NCBI GenBank assembly: GCA_947469285.1
Contig: CANIOW010000001.1
Coordinates: forward strand, 124,001 to 188,000
Direction of reading: 5' to 3'
Origin: Gammaproteobacteria bacterium
Lineage (GTDB): Bacteria > Pseudomonadota > Gammaproteobacteria > Steroidobacterales > Steroidobacteraceae
DNA: 64,000 nucleotides
Below, piece by piece: positions 1-9,654 of the stretch. Numbering within the stretch: position 1 is the first letter of the stretch; each line of letters opens with the position of its first letter. Made by a program: the position numbers and the translations under genes. Below the pieces are notes generated by a model. The model did not search any database. It saw only the letters and a list, made by a program, of their open reading frames with translations, and was not told where the DNA came from.

Positions 1-734
1 ATGACGTGCGTGGTGCCGTTGATGAAGCGGGACTCCTCCGAGGCGAGGAACACGATCAGGTTGGCGACATCCTCCGGCTTGCCGAGGCCCCACGGGGCTT
101 CGGTATAAGCCGATTTGTCGATCCCAAGCTGCTGGTTGGCGTTGTCCACCATCGCGGTATCAATGGCGCCCGGGTGCACGCTATTGCAGCGAATATTCAT
201 CTTGTTCATCTGGCAGTACACGGCAATCGACTTGGTCATGGCCTGCACCGCACCCTTGGCCGCGGAGTACGCAAAAAACACCGGGTAGCCAAGGTGCGTG
301 GCAATCGACGACATATTGATGATGGAGCCGCCACCAGATTCCTTCATTGCCGGAATGGCCGCCTTGCAGCCGAGGAACACGCCCTCGCTCATGACGCCAT
401 TGGCGAAGCGGAATTGTTCCAGGGTGGTGGTTTCGGGGGTGGCCACGACCACCACGCCGGCGTTGTTGACCAGCACGTTCAGTTTGCCGAAGGTTTTGAC
501 CGTGGTGGCGACGACGGTGGCCCACTGGGCCTCGTCGCGCACGTCGTGCTGCATGGACGCCGCCGAGCCGGGGCGGGAGGCGTTTAAGGCGGCGGCCACC
601 GCGGCGGCGCCGGCAGCGTTGACGTCGGTCACCATCACCTGAGCGCCTTCGCGCACCAGGGCTTCACAGTCGGCTTTGCCCAGCCCCGAAGCCGCGCCCG
701 TCACGATCGCCACTTTGCCTGTTAAACGGCTCAT
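1..734 (-). CDS. SDR-family oxidoreductase (3' end outside window)
   Basis: This gene reads leftward from an ATG at 732-734 and runs off the left edge, so about 244 codons are visible and the C-terminus is missing. The product is a classical short-chain dehydrogenase/reductase. It has a Rossmann nucleotide-binding motif TGAASGLG at residues 12-19, NNAG at 90-93, the catalytic serine near 142-143 and the YSAAK pair at Tyr156/Lys160. The family reduces or oxidises alcohol/ketone groups with NAD(P)H. The substrate cannot be read from the sequence. The divergent TetR regulator and the crotonase beyond it suggest a role in acyl-CoA or alcohol catabolism (inference). Confidence 0.9.
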   Translation of the reverse strand, partial: MSRLTGKVAIVTGAASGLGKADCEALVREGAQVMVTDVNAAGAAAVAAALNASRPGSAASMQHDVRDEAQWATVVATTVKTFGKLNVLVNNAGVVVVATPETTTLEQFRFANGVMSEGVFLGCKAAIPAMKESGGGSIINMSSIATHLGYPVFFAYSAAKGAVQAMTKSIAVYCQMNKMNIRCNSVHPGAIDTAMVDNANQQLGIDKSAYTEAPWGLGKPEDVANLIVFLASEESRFINGTTHV

Positions 735-760
735 ATCGTCCCCTTGCTGAAACTGTAAAG

Positions 761-779
761 CCGGCCTGATTCCGGCCTG
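761..779. promoter_or_regulatory. Direct repeat in the SDR/tetR divergent region
   Basis: The 150 bp between the divergent SDR and TetR starts contain CCGGCCTG at 761-768 and again at 772-779, an 11 bp period. It lies in the leader or promoter of both genes and could be a site for the neighbouring TetR protein, although TetR operators are more often inverted repeats. I see no convincing -35/-10 pair. Tentative. Confidence 0.25.
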
Positions 780-884
780 CGGGGTCGACCGGGTGGCCAA
801 CCTGAGGCGGACGCTATCAGTCACGGCTGCTTGTTTCAATCATCTTTGACTTTTTCCGACAGCCACCGCATCCTGCAGTCCTTC

Positions 885-1535
885 ATGGTCATCAAATCCA
901 CCGCACTTGCGCACTCCGCCGCCGCCCCTGCCGCAGATCCGGTGGGCTGGCAGGCGCAAAAAAGCGCCGCTACGCGGAATCTGATTATCGAGGCGGCCAT
1001 CAAGTGTTTCGTGGAGCTGGGTTACGCCCAGACCACCACCACGGCCATTGCCGACAAGGCGGGCTTGTCGCGCGGCGCCATGCTGCATCACTTTCCCTCC
1101 AAGATCGACATCGTCCGCGCTGCCGTAGAGCACTTGCATGCCAAGCGCCTGCGGGCTTTTCGCAAGGCCATGTCGCGTGGGCTGCCAGAGCATGGCGACC
1201 GGGTACGTCAGGGCGTGGAAGCCATGTGGAGCCATGTGCGCCATCCCATGTTCGTGGCGTTCTTTGAACTGTCCGTGGCCTCGCGTACCGAACCGGAGCT
1301 GGCGGAGATTCTGCGGCCGGCGCAGGAGTCATTCGAGCAGGCCTGGTACCACACGGCACGTGAGCTCTTTCCTGAGTGGGAAGGGCGTGATGAAGCCTTC
1401 GACGTGGCGCTTGATCTGTGCCGCTACCTCATGGAAGGCATGGCAACGTCTTATCTCACGCACCGCGAAAGCGAACGTGACCACCGGCTAATGGCATTTT
1501 TGGAACGACAACTACACCAGTTGCTCGGCAAGTAA
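885..1535 (+). CDS. TetR/AcrR-family transcriptional regulator
   Basis: This encodes a 216-residue one-domain-plus-ligand-pocket repressor. The N-terminal helix-turn-helix covers the stretch from LIIEAAIKCF to SRGAMLHHF, with the family hallmark of a helix followed by phenylalanine and then a lysine (HHFPSK). The C-terminal two thirds is helical and variable, as usual for the effector pocket. I start at ATG 885; an upstream TTG at 831 keeps the frame open but has no reason to be preferred. It is divergent from the SDR gene and sits 18 bp upstream of a crotonase gene, so it probably controls one or both in response to an acyl-CoA-like ligand (inference). Confidence 0.9.
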   Translation: MVIKSTALAHSAAAPAADPVGWQAQKSAATRNLIIEAAIKCFVELGYAQTTTTAIADKAGLSRGAMLHHFPSKIDIVRAAVEHLHAKRLRAFRKAMSRGLPEHGDRVRQGVEAMWSHVRHPMFVAFFELSVASRTEPELAEILRPAQESFEQAWYHTARELFPEWEGRDEAFDVALDLCRYLMEGMATSYLTHRESERDHRLMAFLERQLHQLLGK

Positions 1536-1553
1536 ACCCGGAGAACCCCTGTA

Positions 1554-2330
1554 ATGAGCACCGTGACTCTCACGGTGGCGGAGCATGTCGCCACCTTGAC
1601 GTTGAACCGCCCGGATGTGGCCAACACGATGGATCTGGCTTTCGGTCAGGAGTTTCATGCGGCCGCCCTGCAGCTGGCGGCAGACCCGGCGGTTCGCGCG
1701 GTGATCCTCACCGGCGCGGGCAAACAGTTCTGCTTTGGCGGTGATCTGCGCGGCATGATGGCCGGCGGCGATAATATCCAGCAGTACCTGCGGGAACTCA
1801 CCTCGAATCTCCATGCTGGTTTGTCAATCCTGGCCCGGATGAACGCCCCGGTGATCGCGGCCGTCAATGGCACTGCTGCCGGGGCGGGTGTGGGACTGGT
1901 GCTGGCGGCGGATCTAGCCATTGCGGCGCAGTCAGCCAAAGTCTCGTTGGCCTACACCGGCGTGGGTCTGACCCCGGATGGCGCCACCTCCTTCTTGCTG
2001 CCGCGTGCGGTGGGCCACAAGCGTGCGATGGAACTGCTGTTGACCAACCGCACCTTGTCGGCGGAGGAATGCTTGCAGTGGGGACTGGTGAACCAGGTGG
2101 TGCCCGACGAGCAGCTGCTGGCCGAGGCGCTGAAGCTGGCCACGCGCCTCGCCAATGGTCCGACGCAGGCCTTTGGTGATACCAAACGGCTGCTGTTGGC
2201 CTCGGCGGGTGCCCTTGAGACCCAGCTGGCTGCGGAGAGCCAGACCATTGCGCACCGTGGCGCTTCCGCCGAAGCCCGCGAGGGCCTCAGTGCATTTCTT
2301 GAGAAGCGCAAGCCGAGTTACCCACGCTAA
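1554..2330 (+). CDS. Enoyl-CoA hydratase/isomerase (crotonase) family protein
   Basis: This 258-residue protein is a typical crotonase-fold enzyme acting on CoA thioesters. The oxyanion-hole segments are visible as FCFGGDL (about residues 61-67) and NGTAAGAGVG (about 104-113). The position that holds the first catalytic glutamate in true hydratases (GGG-x-E-L) reads GAGVGL, so that residue is absent. The later segment GLTPDGATSFLLPR keeps an aspartate as in PaaG/isomerase-type members. It is therefore more likely an isomerase or another crotonase activity than a standard hydratase (inference). It follows tetR by 18 bp and may be co-transcribed with it. Confidence 0.88.
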   Translation: MSTVTLTVAEHVATLTLNRPDVANTMDLAFGQEFHAAALQLAADPAVRAVILTGAGKQFCFGGDLRGMMAGGDNIQQYLRELTSNLHAGLSILARMNAPVIAAVNGTAAGAGVGLVLAADLAIAAQSAKVSLAYTGVGLTPDGATSFLLPRAVGHKRAMELLLTNRTLSAEECLQWGLVNQVVPDEQLLAEALKLATRLANGPTQAFGDTKRLLLASAGALETQLAAESQTIAHRGASAEAREGLSAFLEKRKPSYPR

Positions 2331-2463
2331 CGGATTCTTTACCATCGGGTGACCAACTTTTGGGCGCGGCGGTGGTACTTTACGTAAGGTCACTGGTAGC
2401 GACGCGCTCTGCGTGCGCCTTGAATTGATCTTGGGTTACCGAACAATCAAGGGGAAAGGAAAC

Positions 2464-2736
2464 ATGCGCCATAAAATCGGGGTACTCGTCGTCTGCCTAG
2501 CGGTGACGGTCGCGGGTTGCTCAAAGACCGATGCGCCTGCTGAGAGTACTGCGGGCACCATGTTGGGCGCACAGCCGGCTGCACCTGCCGTCGTAGTGCG
2601 GCATGACTGGGATGCCGCGGCGCAGTCGGCCGCCATTGAGGCGGCTAAGAGCTATGCACCGGCGGACGCCACGGGCGCCAAAATCGTCGGCGAGGCCAAT
2701 GAAAGCTCGATTAGCATCGATGAGCGAAAAAAATAA
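2464..2736 (+). CDS. Small putative lipoprotein
   Basis: A 90-codon gene with a strong Shine-Dalgarno stretch (AAGGGGAAAGGA) just upstream of ATG 2464; the frame is open further upstream but without this signal. The product begins MRHKIG, followed by a hydrophobic stretch and a lipobox VAGC, predicting a mature lipoprotein of about 70 residues. The mature part is Ala-rich and polar, with no domain I recognise. It stands alone between the crotonase gene and the convergent gpmA. Function unknown. Confidence 0.72.
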   Translation: MRHKIGVLVVCLAVTVAGCSKTDAPAESTAGTMLGAQPAAPAVVVRHDWDAAAQSAAIEAAKSYAPADATGAKIVGEANESSISIDERKK

Positions 2737-2763
2737 GCCGCAGTCACTAGGGCTATGAGGGCC

Positions 2764-3513
2764 CTACTTGGCAGCCCCCTGCGCTGCCACTGCGGCGGCC
2801 GCAGCCGCTACCTTGGCGGGGTCGCCGAGGAATTGGCGGCTGCGCGGCCGTAGTGCGTCGTCTAGCTCATAGACCAGCGGTACGCCGGTGGGAATATTGA
2901 ACTCGACGATCTCGGCTTCCGTCATGCCTTCCAGCATCATCACCAGTGCGCGCAGGCTGTTGCCATGCGCCACCACCAGCACATGGCGTCCGGCGCGCAA
3001 GTCGCGGGCAATATGCTCGTGGAAATACGGGGCGACGCGGGCCAGCGTGTCCTTCAGCGATTCGGTGGACGGGAGGCGGCGCGGGTCCACTCCGGCGTAC
3101 CGCGGATCGTGCGCCGGGTGTCGTGGGTCTTCCGGTGCCAGCGGGGGTGGCGAGACGTCATAGCTGCGGCGCCAGATTTTCACCTGGGCCTCGCCGTGGG
3201 CCGCTACCGTCTGCGCCTTATTCAGTCCCTGCAGCGCGCCGTAGTGACGCTCGTTCAGTTCCCAGGCGTTGGTGACCGGCAGCCACATCAGGTCCATTTC
3301 ATCCAGCACACCCCAGAGCGTGCGGATGGCTCGTTTGAGTACCGAGGTGTAAGCCACGTCGAAGCGGTAGCCGCCCGCCTTGAGTAGCCGTCCGGCTTCG
3401 CGTGCTTCTTCACGCCCCAGATCGGTCAGGTCAACGTCGGTCCAGCCCGTGAATAGGTTCTCAAGATTCCAAAGGCTTTGCCCGTGTCGGGCCAGGATCA
3501 ATGTGCCGCTCAC
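2764..3513 (-). CDS. gpmA: 2,3-bisphosphoglycerate-dependent phosphoglycerate mutase
   Basis: Glycolytic/gluconeogenic enzyme interconverting 3- and 2-phosphoglycerate through a phosphohistidine. The N-terminal LARHGQS motif carries the phosphorylated His (residue 10 from the chosen start), followed by [12 protein letters not shown]. The second catalytic histidine is in VVAHGNS. Length (249) matches the family. Start choice: the GTG at 3511-3513 has a GGAG nine bases upstream and gives the usual family N-terminus; a GTG at 3526-3528 would add five residues without a ribosome site. The C-terminus is Ala-rich. It lies 33 bp downstream of the glutamate dehydrogenase gene on the same strand. Confidence 0.93.
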   Translation of the reverse strand: MSGTLILARHGQSLWNLENLFTGWTDVDLTDLGREEAREAGRLLKAGGYRFDVAYTSVLKRAIRTLWGVLDEMDLMWLPVTNAWELNERHYGALQGLNKAQTVAAHGEAQVKIWRRSYDVSPPPLAPEDPRHPAHDPRYAGVDPRRLPSTESLKDTLARVAPYFHEHIARDLRAGRHVLVVAHGNSLRALVMMLEGMTEAEIVEFNIPTGVPLVYELDDALRPRSRQFLGDPAKVAAAAAAVAAQGAAK

Positions 3514-3546
3514 TATGTGCTGCTCCACAAGCTGTCAGAGGCAGCG

Positions 3547-6500
3547 TTATACCACGCGCCGAACGGCCTGCAACGCAACGCTGAGGGTGGCGAAGTCGGG
3601 GTTGCCGGCGGCGCGCATGGCGGCCAGGGTGCGTTGCAGCTGCAGTAGCCCTGCCGCATGGCGCTGTTGCCAACGGGCGATGCGGCTGCCAGCCTCGCCG
3701 CCGGACAGCAACAGTGCCGCAGCGCTGAACTCGCTGAGCAGTTCGTGCAATTGATCGCGCAGGCTGGCACGCGCCAGTGCAGGCCATTCGCCTTCGACAT
3801 GAAGATTTTCTACCTGCTGCTGTAGCCAGCCGAGCCCCAGTGCCTCCGCCAGCCCCAGATAAACGGCGGCCGCCTCCACCACCGGGGTCTGGGTGGTGGT
3901 GGCGAGCGCCACGCTTTGCAGCCATGGCACTACCAGATTCAACGTCGCGAGCCGTCTGGCGAGCGCGGCCGGCACGCCCGCGGTTAGGAGCTCGGTCTCA
4001 TGCGCCTGGAACGCAGCGCTGGCCTGGGTGGGTAGCAGGCGCGAGCTGGCGGCGGTCAGGGTGGCCAGCCCCGGTCGTAGTGCTCCAATAGCGGCTTCGA
4101 TGTCGGTCAGGCTGCGTTGGTGCGTCAGCACCCAATGCGTGGCATGGCGTAGTTGACGGGCGGTGGTGGCCAACAGTGGCGTCTGCACCGCCGCCGGGAG
4201 TTGCAGATCCAGTGCTTCAATGCTGCTCCAGACTTCACGCATTGCCGTGACCTCGCGCGCCACGGCGTAGGCTCGGGCCACGGCGGCCACGCTCGCGCCA
4301 GTGGCTTCGCTGACGCGCCATGCAAACGACGGACCCATGCGGTTCACCAGACTGTTGGTGACGGCGGTAGCGATGATCTCTCGGCGCAGGGGATGGGTTG
4401 CTAACAGCGTGCCGAAGCGACGCTGGACAGGCCGTGGAAAGTAACGCGGCAACTCAGTCGCCAGAAATACATCTTCCGGTAGGTCGGAAGTGATGAGCTG
4501 GTGATAGAGCCAGATCTTCGAATACGACAGCAGTACCGCCAGCTCCGGGCGCGTCAGGCCACCACCCAACCGCCGTCTGGCCGTAAGTCCGCTGTCGGTA
4601 GGCAGAAACTCCAGAGCCCGGTTCAGTGTCTCAGACTGCTCGAGCACCTGAATGAACTGGCCATGCTCCTGGCTACGCATCGCGGCCTCGGACTCCAGCA
4701 TCGAGAGTGCTTGGCCTTGTAGATAGTTGTTGCGCAAGACAAGGGCGGAGACCTCGTCGGTCATTTGTGCCAGCAAGGGATTGCGTTGGCTGCGCCGCAG
4801 GCGATGCTGAGTGACGGCCATGCCCAGCAATACCTTAATGTTGACCTCAACGTCAGAGCAATTAACGCCAGCCGAGTTATCGATGAAATCGGTATTGAGC
4901 CGGCCGCCTTGCAGTGCATATTCCACTCGGCCGCGTTGCGTCATGCCAAGATTGCCACCTTCGCCGATGACTTTGGCACGCAGGTTTTGGCCATCAATGC
5001 GGACGGCGTCGTTAGCGCGGTCACCAACCTCAAGATGACTTTCATCGCTGGCTTTGATGTAAGTACCGATGCCGCCGTTCCATAACAGGTCGACCGGCAG
5101 CTGCAAGATGGCGCGAATGACGCTGTTCGGTGCACTGGCGGCGGGCAGCCCAAGCAGGGCTTGCGCTGCTGCTGACAGCGCCAGTGACTTGGCTGATCGC
5201 AGGTAGATACCGCCGCCGGGGCCAAGCGCCTTGCGGTCATAGTCATCCCAGCTCGAGCGTGGCAGCGCGAACAGGCGCTGCCGTTCCTGAAATCCACGCG
5301 CCGCCGCGGCCAGCGGATCAAGAAAAATATGCTGATGATTAAAGGCCGCCACGAGGCGTAGTTGGGATGAACGCAGCAGGCCGTTGCCGAACACATCGCC
5401 GGCCATGTCGCCAATGCCGACGCAGGTGAAGGATTGCGACTGCAGGTCGCGGCCCAGTTCATGGAAGTGGCGTTTGACACATTCCCAAGCGCCGCGGGCG
5501 GTGATGGCCATCCGCTTATGGTCATAGCCGGCCGAGCCACCCGAGGCGAAAGCGTCACCGAGCCAGTAGTCGTACTGTGCTGCGATGCCGTTGGCGATGT
5601 CCGAGAAAGTAGCGGTCCCCTTGTCCGCGGCTACCACGAGATAGGGGTCATCGCCGTCATGACGCACCACGCCTGATGGCGTGATGACCCGGCCCGCCAC
5701 AATATTGTCGGTCAGATCTAGCAAACCACGCACGAACGTACGGTAGCACTCGATGCCTTCTCGTTGCAGCGCCTCACGCTCCACGGGAAGTTGTTTGCAG
5801 TAAAAGCCGCCTTTGGCACCGACGGGAACGATCACCGTGTTCTTAACGTTTTGGGCTTTCATTAAACCCAACACCTCAGTGCGGAAATCTTCGCGGCGGT
5901 CGGACCAGCGTAGGCCCCCACGGGACACCAGGCCCATGCGCAAATGCACCCCTTCAACCCGCGGTGAGAACACGAACACTTCAAAGCGCGGCCGCGGCAG
6001 CGGTAGGTCTGGCAGCTGCGCTGCATCTAGTTTGAATGACAGCCAGGGTTTCGCTGCGCCATCGGTGCCGATTTGAAAATGGTTGGTGCGCAGCGTGTGG
6101 CGCACCGCCTCCGTGAACGCACGCAGGATGCGGTCTTCATCCACTCCGTCCACGGCTGTCAGGTTGATGTCGATCGCTGCCAGCTGCGCAGCGCTATCGC
6201 GTTCTCGTGCAGTGGGCGGTAACGCTGGGTTAAACCGCGCATGAAACAACGCACTAAGATGCCCAGCCGTCGTGGCATGACGTTCCAGGACCTGCTCCAT
6301 ATAGTGCTGTGAAAACGGGATGCCGGTTTGCAATAACCACCGAGCATAGGCCCGCAGTACCATGACATCGCGCCACGGCAGGTGTGCAGCCAGCACTAGA
6401 CGGTTGAAGCCATCGTTGTCGGTGCGGCCATCGATGGTGGCCTCAAGGCTGTCTAGCAGCCGTGGTACATCAGCTGCTAAGTCGATGATCAACCGCTGGC

Positions 6501-8364
6501 GGTGCTGCAGTGAAAATTCTTGGATGTAGGCGGGTACCGCCAGGCCGTGCAGTGAATAAGAGCGCTCACTAAGCAATTTCAGCCCGAGGGCTTCAAACAG
6601 CGGGAGTAAATCCGCGACGGCCACTGGCGTAGCGCTGCGGAAGAGTTTTAGACGCAATGCAGTCGATGTGTCGTTCGGTAGCCGGTAAGCTCGCCATTGT
6701 TGCCGGGTTGGTGAGGCGAGTAATGCCTCGAGGACTCGCAGATCGTCGACTGCCATGCTTGCCGTAGTCTCTTCCTCATAAGCCAGTGGGAACGCTTGGC
6801 GATAACGCTGCCATAGGGCCAGAGCCTGTGCTTCTTCATGGTTGGCGAGTAGCACGCGACGTAGACGGTCACTCCAGGTGCGCAGAATGTCGTGAATGCG
6901 CTCCTCCAGGTCGGTCGTGGAGGGTGCGGCTGTGCGCGGGTCCGGGGTTTGGATTCGCAAATGCAAGCGTGCCAGCGTGCTTTCGGTGAGCAATACCTGC
7001 GTGTCGACATTCGTGCCGCCGTAAGCCGCGAGTAAGGCCACCTCGATCAGTTCGCGCGCTTGCGTGGTGTAGCGGTCGCGTGGCACATACAGGAGGCAAG
7101 ACCAGAAACGCCCAAACGGATCACGGCGTGGAAACAAACGCACTTGGCGGCGTTCATAGAGGTTGACGATGCCGCGGATGGTCTCGACTAGCTGCTCGGT
7201 GCTGGCCTGGAACAGTTCATCGCGCGGGTAGGTTTCCAGAGCATGTTGCAAGGATTTGCCATCATGGCTTTGGGGCGCTACACCGAACTGCTGCAGGAGG
7301 CTAGATGCCTTGCGTCGCAGGACCGGAATGCTGGCCGTGGAATCGTGGTAAGTATCTGCGGTCCACAGTCCAAGGAAACGATGTTCGCCGACCACAACGC
7401 CACGCGCATTGCGGGCTTTCACTCCGACATAATCGAGAGGGGTGGCACGGTGGACCGTAGACAGGCGATTGGCCTTGGTGATGATTAAGGGCTGGGTAGA
7501 ACGTGCGAATTCACGTTGTGAGCCAGTCAGAGGTGTCGCGTGGCTCTCGGCGGCGGCCCTACCTTTGGGGACGGTCACCCGCAAAATACCAAGCCCGGAG
7601 GCCAGATCAGTCTCCAGCGAATCTTGCTGTTTTCCCCGCCGCAATCGGTAGTAGCGGTAACCGAGGAAAGTGAAACGGTCTTCGCTCATCCAGCGCAGCA
7701 GGTGGCCCGCTTCCTGCCAGTCAGCGTGGTGGCTGGCCTCGCCTGGCTTGGCGCGCGCTGCGGCCAGTGTTGCGGCCAGTGCTGTGGCTAGTGCGGTGGC
7801 CTGTGCGCGCATCGCGGCCCAGTCGGCTACGGCCGCCCGGACATCGGTCAGCGCCGTGCGTAAGCGGCGCTCCAAGGCTGTCAGACATTCAGCATCCAAT
7901 TCCCGGTCAATTTCATACAGTTGCCAGGATTCAATGAGGCCAGTGCGGTCTGTCGTCGCGGCAATGCGGGTCAGTCGTCCGCGTTTGTCACGACGCACGC
8001 TGAGTAATGGATGGATGATGAGATGCGTAGCACCGGCATCGCGGAGCACTAGCCCGATTGAATCGACCAGGAAGGGCATATCCTCGGTGATTAGCATAAT
8101 CCGGGTATGCGGACTGCCGTGAACGCGATCGGTGCTATCTGGGTTCCAAACGCGCAGCAAGGTTTGTCCGGGGCGGCGCACTCGGCCTGCCGCCAGATGC
8201 TCTAGCGCCATGCCAGCACGGGCTTTCAGCGGCGCCAGTCGACATTCCTGCTCGTCCACGCCACGCAGGTAGGCGGCGATAAATTGCCGCTGTGGTAGGG
8301 TCGTTCCATACCGGGCGATGCGTCGAATGAGTTGCAGGCGCGAGGCGGGGACGATGCCGAGCAT
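3547..8364 (-). CDS. gdhB: NAD-specific glutamate dehydrogenase, large (about 180 kDa) type
   Basis: A 1605-residue enzyme of the large NAD-GDH class, which oxidises glutamate to 2-oxoglutarate and ammonia. The N-terminal half is the long regulatory region (MLITEDMPFLVDSIGLVLRD near residue 90). The catalytic core lies in the middle, with PVGAKGGFYCK containing the substrate lysine (Lys851), then AADKGTATFSDIAN and GDMAGDVFGNG. The C-terminal helical domain is present. AGAGGAG precedes the ATG. A low-complexity stretch near 7740-7805 codes for repeated Ala-Thr/Ala-Leu. The size and core match the Pseudomonas/Streptomyces-type enzymes; the symbol follows Pseudomonas usage. It is probably used to catabolise amino acids. 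Confidence 0.95.
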   Translation of the reverse strand: MLGIVPASRLQLIRRIARYGTTLPQRQFIAAYLRGVDEQECRLAPLKARAGMALEHLAAGRVRRPGQTLLRVWNPDSTDRVHGSPHTRIMLITEDMPFLVDSIGLVLRDAGATHLIIHPLLSVRRDKRGRLTRIAATTDRTGLIESWQLYEIDRELDAECLTALERRLRTALTDVRAAVADWAAMRAQATALATALAATLAAARAKPGEASHHADWQEAGHLLRWMSEDRFTFLGYRYYRLRRGKQQDSLETDLASGLGILRVTVPKGRAAAESHATPLTGSQREFARSTQPLIITKANRLSTVHRATPLDYVGVKARNARGVVVGEHRFLGLWTADTYHDSTASIPVLRRKASSLLQQFGVAPQSHDGKSLQHALETYPRDELFQASTEQLVETIRGIVNLYERRQVRLFPRRDPFGRFWSCLLYVPRDRYTTQARELIEVALLAAYGGTNVDTQVLLTESTLARLHLRIQTPDPRTAAPSTTDLEERIHDILRTWSDRLRRVLLANHEEAQALALWQRYRQAFPLAYEEETTASMAVDDLRVLEALLASPTRQQWRAYRLPNDTSTALRLKLFRSATPVAVADLLPLFEALGLKLLSERSYSLHGLAVPAYIQEFSLQHRQRLIIDLAADVPRLLDSLEATIDGRTDNDGFNRLVLAAHLPWRDVMVLRAYARWLLQTGIPFSQHYMEQVLERHATTAGHLSALFHARFNPALPPTARERDSAAQLAAIDINLTAVDGVDEDRILRAFTEAVRHTLRTNHFQIGTDGAAKPWLSFKLDAAQLPDLPLPRPRFEVFVFSPRVEGVHLRMGLVSRGGLRWSDRREDFRTEVLGLMKAQNVKNTVIVPVGAKGGFYCKQLPVEREALQREGIECYRTFVRGLLDLTDNIVAGRVITPSGVVRHDGDDPYLVVAADKGTATFSDIANGIAAQYDYWLGDAFASGGSAGYDHKRMAITARGAWECVKRHFHELGRDLQSQSFTCVGIGDMAGDVFGNGLLRSSQLRLVAAFNHQHIFLDPLAAAARGFQERQRLFALPRSSWDDYDRKALGPGGGIYLRSAKSLALSAAAQALLGLPAASAPNSVIRAILQLPVDLLWNGGIGTYIKASDESHLEVGDRANDAVRIDGQNLRAKVIGEGGNLGMTQRGRVEYALQGGRLNTDFIDNSAGVNCSDVEVNIKVLLGMAVTQHRLRRSQRNPLLAQMTDEVSALVLRNNYLQGQALSMLESEAAMRSQEHGQFIQVLEQSETLNRALEFLPTDSGLTARRRLGGGLTRPELAVLLSYSKIWLYHQLITSDLPEDVFLATELPRYFPRPVQRRFGTLLATHPLRREIIATAVTNSLVNRMGPSFAWRVSEATGASVAAVARAYAVAREVTAMREVWSSIEALDLQLPAAVQTPLLATTARQLRHATHWVLTHQRSLTDIEAAIGALRPGLATLTAASSRLLPTQASAAFQAHETELLTAGVPAALARRLATLNLVVPWLQSVALATTTQTPVVEAAAVYLGLAEALGLGWLQQQVENLHVEGEWPALARASLRDQLHELLSEFSAAALLLSGGEAGSRIARWQQRHAAGLLQLQRTLAAMRAAGNPDFATLSVALQAVRRVV

Positions 8365-8530
8365 TGCGGAACTCCTCTGGGGGCGTCATGGAGGGCCATG
8401 AAAACGTGGGTGACCCAGACCGAGAGTGCGCTAGTGCCAGCTTGGGCGCCAGCATCAGCAGTGAAATAGGCCCCTATCTTCACGGTCCCAGGGCGCTGCT
8501 CCATCAGGGAAGTCCGCAATCCGCCAGAGA

Positions 8531-9646
8531 TTAAGGGCGGTGAGGCCGTGCCAGATAGTCATGACTTTGCATTTCGATGAGCCGGCTGGCGGTGCGCTGG
8601 AATTCGAAGGCAAGACGCTCGCCGGTATACAGCATGGTGGGCGATGCAGTGGCTGAAACCACCAGTTTCACGCCACGGTCGTAGAATTCATCCACCAGAC
8701 TGACCAGTCGTCGGGCGGCATTGTCGGCGCTGTCGGTCAGCACCGGGATGTTGGTGAGAAACACCGTGCTGAACGAACGCGCCAGTTCGATGTAATCGGT
8801 CTGCGCGCGTGGCCCTTCGCACAGGGCCTGAAAGCTGAACCACACGGTGTCGCCTTTGACACCCTGCACGTTGATGTCGCGACCATTGACGGACAGAGCA
8901 CCAGCACTGACGCTGGTGCCGGTCAGTAACAGGAAACGCTCAGCCAGGCAGACGGCTGTGGCGGCCGCCTGACTATCGAGGTAGAGCGGAGCCCGCTCCA
9001 GTTCGCGTAGCCGGTAGTCTTGGCCACCGCTCACGGCCACCAGTTCGCAATGACGTTCCAGTAATGCAATAGCGGGCAGGAACCGGGCCCGTTGCAGACC
9101 GTCGCGATAGAGTCCGGAGGGGGGCACGTTGGAGGTAAACACCAGCGTCGTCCCGGCCGCCACCAGCGCGGTGAACAAACCACCGAGCAGCATGGCATCG
9201 CCGATGTCGTTGACATGCAGCTCGTCAAAACACAACACGCGAGCTTCCAGAGCGACGTCGTTGGCGACCTGTACTAGGGGGTCTTGGGTATTATCGAGCG
9301 CGCGCAGACGAGCATGAATGTTCTGCATGAAGCGGTTGAAGTGTTCACGCCGCGCCGGCAGCTCACCGAGCGAGGCGTGGAACAAGTCCATGAGGAAGGT
9401 CTTGCCACGCCCGACCGGGCCGTGCAGATAAAGGCCGCGCGGCGGCTGGGGGTGCGGTGGCCTAGCCCCTCCCAGATGTTCGCGCCAGCGCGCGAGCATT
9501 GAGGGGGGCTGCCTTGGCACCTGCAGCAGCCGTTCCCGCAAGGCATCCAGCCGCGCCACAGCCTGCAGTTGCGCGGCCTCCGGTTGTCCACTGGAAGCCG
9601 CCAGAGTGGCGGCATAAAGCGCGGCGACCGTTTTGACTTCACCCAT
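8531..9646 (-). CDS. zapE: Cell division protein ZapE (AFG1-like ATPase)
   Basis: A 371-residue P-loop ATPase of the AFG1/ZapE family. Walker A is GPVGRGKT and Walker B is VLCFDELHVND, followed by family segments including TSNVPPSGLYRDGLQR and a C-terminal LVDEFYDRGVKL. In E. coli ZapE associates with the Z-ring late in division; mitochondrial AFG1 helps turn over respiratory subunits. The frame is open to 9745, but the ATG at 9644-9646, eight bases after the ETF-QO stop, gives the normal N-terminus and a likely coupled operon. The 166 bp between its stop and the glutamate dehydrogenase start show no gene. Confidence 0.92.
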   Translation of the reverse strand: MGEVKTVAALYAATLAASSGQPEAAQLQAVARLDALRERLLQVPRQPPSMLARWREHLGGARPPHPQPPRGLYLHGPVGRGKTFLMDLFHASLGELPARREHFNRFMQNIHARLRALDNTQDPLVQVANDVALEARVLCFDELHVNDIGDAMLLGGLFTALVAAGTTLVFTSNVPPSGLYRDGLQRARFLPAIALLERHCELVAVSGGQDYRLRELERAPLYLDSQAAATAVCLAERFLLLTGTSVSAGALSVNGRDINVQGVKGDTVWFSFQALCEGPRAQTDYIELARSFSTVFLTNIPVLTDSADNAARRLVSLVDEFYDRGVKLVVSATASPTMLYTGERLAFEFQRTASRLIEMQSHDYLARPHRP

Positions 9647-9654
9647 GAGGGTGC

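Noticed and set aside
7740-7805. Short tandem repeat-like stretch (GGCCAGTG variants)
   Set aside because: It lies inside the glutamate dehydrogenase gene and simply encodes an Ala/Thr/Leu-rich helix; no array or element.
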